A DNA stretch of 64,000 nt from the NCBI RefSeq assembly GCF_001949145.1, contig NW_019091616.1, positions 69,045 to 133,044 on the forward strand, read 5' to 3'. The position numbers and the translations under genes were made by a program. The notes beneath the pieces are model-generated. The model saw only the letters and a list, made by a program, of their open reading frames with translations, was not told where the DNA came from and did no database searches. Shown here piece by piece: positions 11,737-23,500 of this stretch; within the stretch, counting starts at the first letter, position 1; every line of letters starts with the position of its first letter. The DNA comes from Acanthaster planci (Eukaryota > Echinodermata > Asteroidea > Valvatida > Acanthasteridae).

Positions 11737-14214
11737 AGCCTGAGTTTACCATGATAATGCATCAATCAACTCATACAATGATACTATCTGTCCCAGAAAT
11801 CTATCCTTAAGTGTCCGTCCTGAAGAGAGACTAAGCAGCACGTTTTGGCGCCATACGCCACTCCAAACGGACTCACCACCAAGGTTTACCTTGATAGCCG
11901 CTCGTCTGGGTTCCAAAGGGTTGGTAGGGAGGCCGGGGCGACCTCAGCAATAAGTTAACCACAATTTTACTATGCAAATGCAAAAATAATACTGATTTTC
12001 TACTCATAGTACGCCTCAATCGACCCATCAAGTGTTTGGCATGTTATAGTACACACTCGTGCGTAAGAAAGGCGCATATACTCACACAGGCCTACTACAA
12101 GTTGAATTACTCAAAAGGCAGAGTCAACTATCATTTAACACAACAAATGCGAGATACGAACGTATTGCATCAGTAATACCATGCTGATGAGTAAGCACCA
12201 AATGAGTAAACAGTTCTCATGCGAAGTCGTATTTATACTGTAATGCTGAGTAAAACGACACAGTGAAAACGCGTCGTCCACTCATTTACTCAGGTTTGTC
12301 GAGTATTTGTATATTTTACGCACCTCGACCAGCGAATAATTTTTGTGCGAATGATGGAATGTGAATGAAGAACAAAATGGCTAATACGTTTTAATTTCAA
12401 GAGGAACTTGTAAACTCAATATTTTTATTTTCCTAATTTGTTGAAGTGTTAGTCCATAAAAGCCATACGACTGAAACGGGATCTGTCCGATCATCACTAC
12501 ACGCTCACTCGTCGCCCAGCGCCCGAACAGGGCTAGGGGAAGGGCTAGTGACCTTGGGCAGATTTTAGTGAAGGAAATACGTCACACGGGGTTACAGCTA
12601 ACAACGCAGAGAGCATAGTTGAAATTTCTGTCTGGCGTGCGAGCTCGTTCAATGTGTTACACGAGCAGTGGTTTTCAATTCGATATTTATTTCTTTTCGT
12701 CCTCACTGCAGAAAATATTCCCACTACACTTTTTTCGTTCATCCAAAATTGACCAAGATGACTAATGACTTGAAATAATCGCCCCAAGACACGTGATCAG
12801 TGATACTTAGTGAGAAGACAAATTACCACACTGCAATTATTCCAAGGCCATGTTTTCATTATATAGCCGACCTTAATTTGCAAGCACCAAAGCATTGCCA
12901 TTGACGAACCCCCAAAGTTGAAAATAGATCGTGCACAATGTAGCCAATCATAGTGCAAAAGCCATCAGCCCTTCCCTGTTCCGGAGCTGACATTTGAAGC
13001 AAACGATGGGACAGAGAGACCCCCGGGCCCTTGCCCTTGTTGTCATTCTTGTTATACTGGTATCTCAGGAATTCTTTTCAGACATCTAGGGGGGATGTGG
13101 AAGTAACAATAGGCTGGAGCGTGAAAAGGGATTAGACTTGTGGGGGGTACCCCTCTGTCCCATTTCGTGCCTTGTATAGGAGCTGGGCCGGCTGCGAGCG
13201 AAATGATCGTTCTGACTTTTATCTCCTGAGGGCGCTGTGAAACTTAACTTTTTTGCGCGAGGATCATGTAACTCTATGGAGAGGATTGAAATCAGGGAAT
13301 TAAATGGCAAGCCGGCAATGTACAACTGCATGGCAGGGGGAAATACAATGGGACTCCTAAGCCGAGAGGGGTGTGCCCGCCCCTGGAACGGGATGAGAAG
13401 GTCTTTATGAATGGAGGATGGGGGGCGGTTAGATGAAAGGCACAGTCTTCAGCCGCCAATGGCACAAACTACAAACTAGGGCCTCCTGCTGGCACTGACC
13501 AATTTTTCTGTTGAAAGCACATTTTCACAGTTTGTTTACTATTTTTGTTACGTTTTCAAAATAAAATTAAGCATGATGAATGATGTAATTAACAATGATG
13601 AAATCAATCGAACACTTAGGCCAAATCAAGTGCAAGGTTTCAAGGATTTTCTCCATGCACCGTGTACAGTCAGCTAACTGCCGCTATATGCACGTACGGA
13701 TACCCACGGTATGCCTAGCCTGCCGGACGCGCAACGCCGGAGATCGCTTCCTCGGTCTCGTCAACGTAAACAATGTTCGTGCGCTATTCACTAGTCACGT
13801 GAAATATCTTAGATTATACCATTTATCATAATAGGGGTTGTCACTAACAGGCAAGCACTCTCTGTGTCAAATTTAATGATATTAAAACAACTATTTTGTA
13901 GTTACATCAATTAAGCTTTTTTAAGGGGTTATTAGCTCAATATAGAAATAAAAAGAATCTGATATAGATAGATTTCTCTTCACCACACTGAAACCCCTAT
14001 TCACCCATCCCTGTATTAAATTGGAAACGTTCAGGGGGGCAGGTCAATTTCTGTTGCAAGCTTTTTGACACCGGATTGAAATTGGCCCCAAACTGTGCAA
14101 ATTGAATCTTGGAAATCTTGGCAAATTAGCGATCTACTGCAAGCATGTCCACACTCTTCACAAGAGTTTAGTCGTGACTCGGTTGTCAGGGATTTGGCTG
14201 GCAAGTCGCAAAAA

Positions 14215-14592
14215 ATGGAGGAAATTGATCATGTCAGTTGGACGAGTTTGGGCAAAGCCGTGGCACCGTCTCCAATCGGGACGGCTTTCCCAATGACCGT
14301 AGAGTTAGGCCTAACGATTAGCTTTATAACGCTCTATGGATTTATCTTCGGCTTGGTTTACATCCAGCTCATACTCATCCTGTATTATGGACACAAGCGT
14401 CTCAGTTTCCAAACGGTTTTCCTGTTCCTGTGCCTCATCTGGGCTGGCGTACGAGTTACACTGTTCACGTTTTACATCAACAACACGATACAAGTGGACG
14501 ATTTGCAGATTTTTGGATACTGGTTCTTCTTCTGTTTTCCAGTGTGCCTACAGTTCATCACCCTCTGTTTGCTGGTGTTGTACTTTGCACAG
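14215..14592 (+). CDS. GPR137: GPR137 exon 1 (residues 1-126)
   Basis: Encodes the start, the first three membrane segments and the conserved HKRLSFQTVFLFLC loop. It ends in phase 0 after LYFAQ with donor GTGATA. The frame stays open upstream to about 14095, but no other ATG is present there. Confidence 0.92.
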
Positions 14593-17500
14593 GTGATAAT
14601 TAACAGGATTGTAAAATTTTGGATCAGTTAGTTTACTTTGATACAAACACTACTGCGTCAGACTACTGCTGTGAACACATGGTGAACATGTCACTTTTAA
14701 TAATATTCAGACATGCTCGTGATTTATTCCCAGCCTTGTTGCTCTGCAGCTGCAAATACTGCATGAGTGACTTTACACTTCCCTCCCTCCCTCCCCTCCC
14801 TCCCTCCTCTCCCTCCCTCCATAGTGTCGTCTCTTAGTCTTAGGGCAAAGGCAGCACAACAGCACATAGTATGCTCACATTTAGGGCAAGGGCAACACAA
14901 TGGCACGCCTGCTTGCACCTGTCGTACTAATGGTACAATTTGGCATATGAGTTGGTCGGCGTACGAGTTGGTCAGTTTATGAGTTGTTTGGCGTACGAGT
15001 TGGCCAGTTTATGAGTTGGTCGGCGTACGAATTGGCGCGTACAAGTTGGCACTTTTACGAGTTGGTCAGCAGTACGTACGCTGATTCTGATTCTGTAGAT
15101 CTGTTGTTTTGCAGTAGTATCGTATTTTGGTGTATTCAGTGACAGTACACGGTAGCTCTTTTTCCATGGTTTACTTAAAAGGCAAAAAAATGCTGAGACT
15201 GCCTTGGACAAGGCTACATGTAACTCAGCAAAGGTAAACATGGTATACATGTAGTATGCCAGTAAGTGTTTGTGTTATAACGTGTGCTGTGTCATGGCAA
15301 TATGCCTACAGAATCTAGCTTTTATTTTTGTCATAGATGAAATGCAATGTTGACAAATTTTTTATGAATTCTGCAGGGTTTGACCTAAGAACACTCAAGA
15401 AAATTGAGAGAAAATTGAGTTGAGAAATTTTCAGTTAAAAACTGTCAACTGGTTTAGACCAGCCCCGGTGGCAGCACTGAATTTGGCAGCGTTGTACTTG
15501 AGTACTTTCTAAGTACCAAGTTCTCTGTCAAATACATGTATTTAACCAGTTAGGAGGAAACAAAGCTGAATTACATGGGCATTTTATGATACATGCACAA
15601 AGGTAAGATTACAAAGTAAAATGATGACTTCAGACTCTCACTGTTTCATAAGAATTAAGCTTTCAGGACGAAAGTACTCAAAAAGTACTCGGCAGGGTAC
15701 TTTCTGAGTACTTTTCTCCTTACTTACAACTTAAATTTTACAAAACCTGGGAGTGTCTGAAGTCTTGCATGTAGTTTGTAATCTTATCTTTGTGCATAAA
15801 ATTTACCATCAAATGCCTGTGTGCTCCAGCTTTTTCCCCTTTTACCAAGTTCGATATTTGACAGAGAACCTTGGAACTTGAAAGTGCTCGACTACAATAC
15901 TCGACTACAATACTCAACTATACTCGTACAGTATTCAGGTCCATCCCAGCTACAGCTACAAGAGCTTGATGTAGAATGAAATATTAATTAACATCAAATC
16001 TATTGGTACATTACGTAGTTGTATTAGGGACAAGATGAAAAAAATTTTCTCCCTCTTGAGCTAACTTGTACGTACAACTTCTTTCTCGTACGTACGACTT
16101 CTATCTCGTACGTACGACTTCTATCTTGTATGTACGACTTCTATCTTGTACGTATGACTTATTAATCATAACTCATACATATGACTTATATCTCATGCGT
16201 ACAAGTTGTGATGCATATGTTGTACGTACTCGATTTCTTGTTTGTACGCCCAATAATAATGAGTTATAACTTAGAGACATTCAAGTCTTCTCATAGCAAA
16301 AGGCTGACGTTTATTTCAACGCCAAGTCCAACATTTCAAGTTAAAAGAGTCATACTGGTAAAACATAAGAAATATGCTGCATGTATACATGTACATGTAC
16401 ACATACAGTGTACCTGCACAACTATCCACAGGTTGAAATGTGGGGAAAAGATTTGTAACCACACAGCGTTTACAGTCATATTGCCTTGTTTATTTATACA
16501 ACTGTCAAAACATGCTGCAACATGTCGTATATTGAAACGCATCAACCCGTCTTTCCTTGTTACAGTGTGGCACTTGTATCTGAGCACAGTGTAACCTTGG
16601 CATATGAAAATCAGGTGTTTTTGTTCAGTTTTGAACTTGGGACTGTGGTTATATGCTGTTTTTGTTGTTTTGTAACACTTATGATGGATCAAAGGTCATT
16701 GCACTGTTGAAAAACTGATAGTTTATATTTGCTTATGGCATGAACATTTACATGTAGCCTTTTAATAATATCAGGGTACATTGTCTAATCTGCTGAAACT
16801 CTAAGGAAAAAATGGATAGAATGAAATCATTGCATCGGAGAACGGAGACACTGCAGATATGGTATTGACATACATGCATTATACATAAATATTAATTTAC
16901 AGTCCCAGTGATGGACCTTGCAGGTATTCTCAATGTGGAAGGAGGTCATCTTAACCAGCAACCACCAAGGCACTGGTGGTTTTGCACTCCCACTGAAATT
17001 TTTACCATGTTGTTCCTGTTTGTGTTAATTGGAATTTTTTACAAAACCGTTATGTCTCACACACATGTGACTGTTACGCATGCAGTTTCTGCAAAAATGT
17101 ATCTTGTGAAGTTACTGTGCACTTGAGTCATCTGCAAATTAAGAGTTTTCAAGGTGACAGTCTTTACTTCTGTTCATGTGCATGTGAGCGTGACACACAC
17201 GTAATTAGTCTGATCACAGATTATTAGGCTGTAACATCAGCAAGGATGACAGGCTGGATACCAGACTATATTAGGCCTACATGTACATTAGCTGGGAGTT
17301 GATGGTCATGGAGCAAACTTTTCCTGATATTGATACTATTTCATGTGACCATGATTTGCACTGCACCATGTAGGGTACATGTACATGGCATTGTTGGAAA
17401 AACAGGAACAGCAAATTTGAAGGGAAAACAGGACGAAAATAACATAAATGCAAGTGTTTGGTAGGAGAGTGTGAAGTAATCTCTACAACTGTTGTATTGG

Positions 17501-20500
17501 TAGAAGCTTTGTCACATGATCTTTCAATGCTGCTTGTTGTACATGGAGCATGGACCATGAGTACAGTGTACATGTACATACATGTATGTATGTATTCCGG
17601 AGCCAAGATGTCAGAAGTACATGTATTGGTAATATATTGCCTTAAGGAGGTTGTTTTCTTCCAAGAAATTACCGTTTTACATTTATGAATTCAAAATATG
17701 AATAAAGGCATTGTACGTCCGGATATCAATTCCACTTTAAAGCATTAGTGCCACATATTTATACATGTCTACACTTGGTAGAAACCAATTTTCCTCAATT
17801 TTTGCTGTTTGAAGTAATTTTTCCAACTTTTTCTTAATGGGGTCAGATAAATTGCATCTCAGCTTAATGTTCATAGTGTGTACCGTACTTCAATTGAAAA
17901 GACATTTATCATGGTTCAAAATATTGATATTTCTGAAAATCATTTTGTGAAAATTTACATTTACCCTATTATTGTCATTCAAAAACACTTCAAAAAGTGG
18001 TCCACTGCGACTATGAGGTATTGTGAATTTGTGAATATGAGTCATACATGTATATGTGTTTCTGGGTGGTTTAAATTGACGCATACACCATGTACACGTA
18101 CATTATATTCATGTAGAGACCCATCTTGTCTGTCCTCATAAAAAGAAACTTGGTAGGAACGAGTGAAGTTGTGAAATTTGATGAAAACTGTTTTTGTTCT
18201 ACTGGGTGTATGTCAAGTTATTGTGTACAAGTGTACATGTCCATGTATCAGCATTATCCTGAACTACATGTAGGGGTGTGCATTTCTGGGTGTTTTGGAA
18301 ACGGGTACCCGTTTTTTTGTCAACATAAGGTACCCGGGAAAGAGATCACTTAATAATAAGAAATGGCATTGCGCGCGACCCCGTGGACCATATGCCCAAA
18401 ACACGGGGAGCAAGCAGCACATTGTTCTAAATGTCGGAGTTAATCTCTCCTATCTTTTTATCAAACAAAATTGTTCCCTTCAGTTTGCAAATTGTCTTTT
18501 TGTGGGTATATGAAACAGAAAAACAAAATTTTTATGAGGAACATTAGAACAGACGAGAGCTGCAAACCAACAACGCACCAGCAACTGCTCAAAGGAAATG
18601 CCCCTGATGCTTCCACGTATACGCAGAATGCACATGCACAAAAAGTGAGCGCTGGTCATGTCACGTGCGGACCAGATCAGTGCTACTGTACGTATGTCAC
18701 GTGTTAAAAGGCTTTTGTACAAAATACCTCCGTAACTCAAACAATGCCAACACCATATATTCACTTATTTTGAAGTTTCTGATTTTCAAAAGCCACCACC
18801 AAAATGCTTCAAATGGCATTGAAAGTATCGTCTATAAAAGTCTATAAAGATTTAGGAGTCATCACTGGCAAGTGCATTTTCTTTTCTCACAGGGACCAGT
18901 TGTATGCACATTGCATTGCATAAACCAACGTTACCCAAAACTGCAATCCTGGCTTTCAAGCCACTGAAGCTAACCTGATTGCTAACACGGGCCCAATTGT
19001 AGTCCCTTTCAGGCAGTCCAATCGCTGATGCTGCAGTTATCAACAGTACTCCACGCCGCACAGTTGACAAACCCATTACGTCACATACATTTCTGCCGTG
19101 CCCTTGTAGTTGAGTTTGCAAGGAATTTACAATCCGAAAGTAGGGGAAAAATCTTTCAGTTTTCGGTCAATTAACAAAAAACAGAAACTCTAAAAGTCAA
19201 CAGACATTAGATGCTAAAGTTTATACATGTATGACAATTCAATATAAAAAAGTATTTGAAATCACACGTAGTAAGTGACCTATCGCCGCGTGAATTCTAG
19301 TAGTTTTTTCGCTCTTATGAACTAGGAAAAATCGGGAACTAGGAAAACGACTACAGTTCAATAAGCAGTGTAGATAACAAAAGTAGCTGTCGACCTCCAA
19401 ACTGGAGTTTCATGTATGACCGTGGGACTGGGTTTTCAGTGGCACGGTGATTTTCAGCAAGTAGGCCCTTGAGTATGAAGTTTCACAGACATTTTATACA
19501 TGGATGTTTGTTCTTAATTTATTTACTTTTTTTTCATTACGGGTACCCGGCCTGAAAAATTTGGACAGGGTTTTGATATCGAAGAGCCGGTACCCTGCAC
19601 AGGCTTATCCTGAACTCAATTGCAGAACTGCTTCATCATTCAACACCTCATAAGAAATGTAACTGTTACTAGTTGGGAGCTCTTAACTTCCCAAGGCATG
19701 GGAACATTGTAATTTACTAACATGCCGGTACCGTCCGTTACACGTGTGTGGCAAGAGTGATATTTATAGAAAAAGGTCAGGAACTCGGAAATGTTCATGG
19801 CTTACTAAGTTCCTCTGGTGGCAAGAAGTCGTAATTCCAATTATTTTAGAGGTAAAAAAGAGAGACAAGTACGTCCTGTGGAAGTGCGAGGGCTTTCCTG
19901 TGATAAATGAAATGGAGAAACATTTTTACATTATGTTTTTGTTTGTTTCTTGTGCTTTAGTTTTGAATAACTTTTTCAAAGTGTACACAGATCTGCATGT
20001 AGGGTCGTACGTGGTTGTGTAGCTGGTACATTTTGCAGAGGGGCACTCGGGGACTCCTATGTGTAGTTCCTGTAGGCAGGTAGGGGAGCACTTAGTAGAT
20101 TGATCACGGTTCAAACGCTAACCAAGGCAGATTATCAACAGATTTTTGTCCTCTAATTTCTTGGGGGGGGGAGGAATAGGCATGCCCCATTCCTCCCTTT
20201 GTGGTCAGTATACGTGTAAGCTTTAGTTTATGTATGGTACAGCATGTCGGTAATTAGGAAGAGGATTTCTTTGAGGCACACTCAGATCACTCTTGAGGAA
20301 TATTGAGCTTGTGTTTTATATTCTTTTGTGATACATGTAGTTTCAATGTAAAAAGCATACATGTACAATGTACATGCTGTACTTTTCTCACACAGGCACA
20401 CATTTTGCAAGTGTATATTATATTAAATGTGAAGAGTGCAAAAGCATTTTGTAATAGAGGGAAGATGCATACTGTTCTTTCTGTTTACTCTATGTACATG

Positions 20501-23500
20501 TAGGAAAAGACCATTCTTCCTCTCTTGAACCTCATGTCTTGCTTGATTTGTTTGTGTTGGCACATTGCCAATGTTTAGCTGTTTGGCACATTATTAAGTA
20601 GGCTTTTATGCATTTACACAGCTGGGTTTGGCATGGCTGCAAACAGCAGATCTATGTGAAGGTTCATGGTCTATGGTCCATCTCGGATAGTAATCCTTCA
20701 TGGGACTTCAAAGGGCCATGCAGCTGAAGTTGTTGCAGTGGAATCCTTCAGATGCACCCTTGTGTCACATTTATAGCTACCAGAGTTGCTGACTCAATTC
20801 ATGTGACTTGGACTCAACTCGAGTCGCTGTTTTTATGACTTGTGACTTGACTTGTGAATACCAGCTTTGACTCATGACTTGTCTTGGACTTGCAAAAAAA
20901 GACTTGTTACCAGCTTAAGTCAGACGCTACTCGACTGGTGCTATTATATTTGATTAAGCTATTCAGTTTATGCCATACAAAATGGACTTCTGCTTGCGCT
21001 GCTTCTACTTCACCCAGCTGTAGATCAGGGCAGCATGCATATGCTGCTACGTTTCTTGCGTTGACGCATGACTAGCATAAACAGCGCCCTCATTTTGTTG
21101 TCATTTCATCTCAACGCTTATTTCCACCCTGCAAAGTATATTTATTAAATTAAACAGAGGTCCAATATACGACAGATATGTGATAAACTGAAAGAATAGT
21201 AATTACAACAGAAGAGAAAAGGATAATTAATTTTCAAAATAATCGGAGAAAAGGTGTTCAGCTGTCCGAATCTCATAACTCGTAACTTCGTAAGTTGACA
21301 CCTGGTTCTTTTTGCTTATTACAGCTGGACAAAATAATGTGCAGTTTGATTTGTAATTGGATAAAGAGACTTGTGACTTGACTTGCTCTGTGACCAAATG
21401 ACTTGTGACTGGACCTAATGACCTGTGACTTGACTTGCTCTGTGACCGAATGACTTGTGACTTGACTTGTGACTGGACCTAATGACTTGTGGCTTGACTT
21501 GGACTTGCATATAATGACTTGCGATTTGACTTGTTGGACTTGCAAAAAATGACTTGCTGCTACCTCTGATAGCTACATGTACATGTGTATGTACTTCAGC
21601 ACCAGAAGGTGCTATAATTTTGAGATTTTCCGGGTCAGTTCTCCATGTTTTATGGTTTCCTTTTGCTGACTGTTTGAAAACCAGTCAGCAAAGCAATCAT
21701 CGAGCTACATGTATGTGTGTAAATGAATGTACTGACCTCACAACGAGAATATTCTCATATATTAGTAAAGTGATGTACATTTTAAAAAAAGTCACCCATC
21801 AGGATGTAACACTATTTTCACAGTCATTTATATTTGCCTTCAAATACATTTTAGTCTAAAATCGGGTCATGATCTACCTTTAATGTGCATTTTTCGCGGT
21901 GCTTGTTTTGGAAAACTTTTAATGGCAGATCAAAAAAGGTCTGGAATGGTTATACCCCGGTACCTCAAGGCCAGCTCTTGAACTAGAAATTCACATTGTA
22001 TTCACCTCTCTATAAATTTCAGGTCCTGTTCAAACTGAAAGCAAGGACCAAGCCTGAGAACTACAAGCGGCATATACGGCATGTCCGTATCACCTTTGTT
22101 GTAATGGTGACAATTTTCCTGGTTATGAACATCACCTGCGCCGTGTTGACGCGGCTTTACAGCAACTCCCCTGTGCTCGTGCCAATCCGCGTCAGTATCA
22201 GTGGGTTACTCTTCATCCTGGCCGGGGTTGTCCTGGCATACCTCATCTGGAAACTATCCAGGATGCAGTTTGTGGGCAGTATGCTCCTGGAAGCCAGGGT
22301 GAGTCTTCAGATGATTAAAAATCGCCAGAGAGCAGTAGGACTGCTGCAGTGCATCAAGATCCATCACAATTCCATCATAAGGCATCCAGTCTTAAGCCAA
22401 AGTCACGAGCCATTCACATGAACTTTGACCAAAGCATGCATTTCTTTGCCATTGTTTACTGTGTTACTCATGATTGGTATTGTGATGGACTTGACGACAG
22501 CCCTGGAGAATGGGTTGCTTGATAAAAGCTTTTCCTACTTCGTATTCTTACCAACTGCTGCCAGTCTTTCAGCTACATGCTGCTAAGCTAAAGTTGTCAT
22601 TTTAACTCAAACCCCCAGGCCTTTCCATGAGGTGCACCCACTGCATGCCTAATATTTCAGCACCAACCAGTGTGCTGAAACCCAAGGACTTGTTCTCACT
22701 TTCAGAGGGCATCAACCTGTATGCATTAAAAGTAATGGTTTTAGCTTCTTTAGTCCTTCAAAATCGTCCAAAATTTCATCGCAGATTTTGAAGGATTGGA
22801 AGAAGGTTAGTTAGAGTTGTCTGAATGGTACATGTACATTTTCAGTGATCTTCTATTAATCTTTACCCAATTTTTCTTATAACTGGAAATAACTAAAAGT
22901 AATTTAACTGAATGTACATGTAATTAGAATTTCCAAATAAAAAATGACCTGTCTTTTGTGAAGATAACTTAATATAGACATGATCAGTTCCCATATTTTT
23001 TTTTGCAAGATTTTCTAACGAAACATGCTTTTTGTTTTGTGCTAGGGAGCCACATTGTTTCAGACATCGACTGCTTGTGTGTTTATTATTCTCCTGTATG
23101 TCTCACGGGCTGTGTACAACATCATAGCCATCACCAGGACTTGTCCCTCATTCGGTTACAACTGGATTAACGTCTCTGACCAGGTATGGTAAAAACCTGA
23201 AGTAAATTATCCACGTATCCACAGTGTCCAGATATAGGCCTTACATTTGTTTACAAACTTTTATTGCCATTTTGTGTGGGCGGCAAGAGTTAACAGAACA
23301 TTCACCCTTGGTCCCAAACAACTTTTTGCCTTGTTTTGGGAGTCAGTTTCATTTAGGATTTAGTAGTATTTATTTTATGCTTTTACTTACGTGCAGCATG
23401 AGATTTGTAAAGACTGTGTGAATTATTCATTTGCTTTTTTTTTAACTCCTGCCCGGCCGTACATAGTTTGGCCAATCCATGCAGTGAAATGCATTGGTTT

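Larger units (their letters stand above)
7848..14214. other. Intergenic region upstream of GPR137
   Basis: No supported coding exon. Holds the direct repeat pair, diffuse TACTCA/GAGTA motifs at 9480-9700 and 12050-12310, the foldback element at 11491-11736 and a GC-richer patch around 13690-13770, about 450 bases before the GPR137 start, which could belong to its promoter. Confidence 0.5.
14593..22022 (+). other. GPR137 intron 1 (7.4 kb, mobile-element graveyard)
   Basis: Carries a pyrimidine tract (14778-14820), two short tandem arrays, a large foldback (15491-15900) and two hAT-type elements (18265-19607 and 20781-21568). No coding exon was recognised in the remaining sequence. Confidence 0.7.

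Noticed and set aside
14095-14214. 40-codon upstream extension of GPR137 exon 1
   Set aside because: There is no ATG before 14215; the frame begins with GTG and shows no family similarity.
21273-21545. 90-codon minus-strand frame rich in SQVTS/VKSQV repeats
   Set aside because: It is the translation of the gacttg subterminal array of the hAT element.
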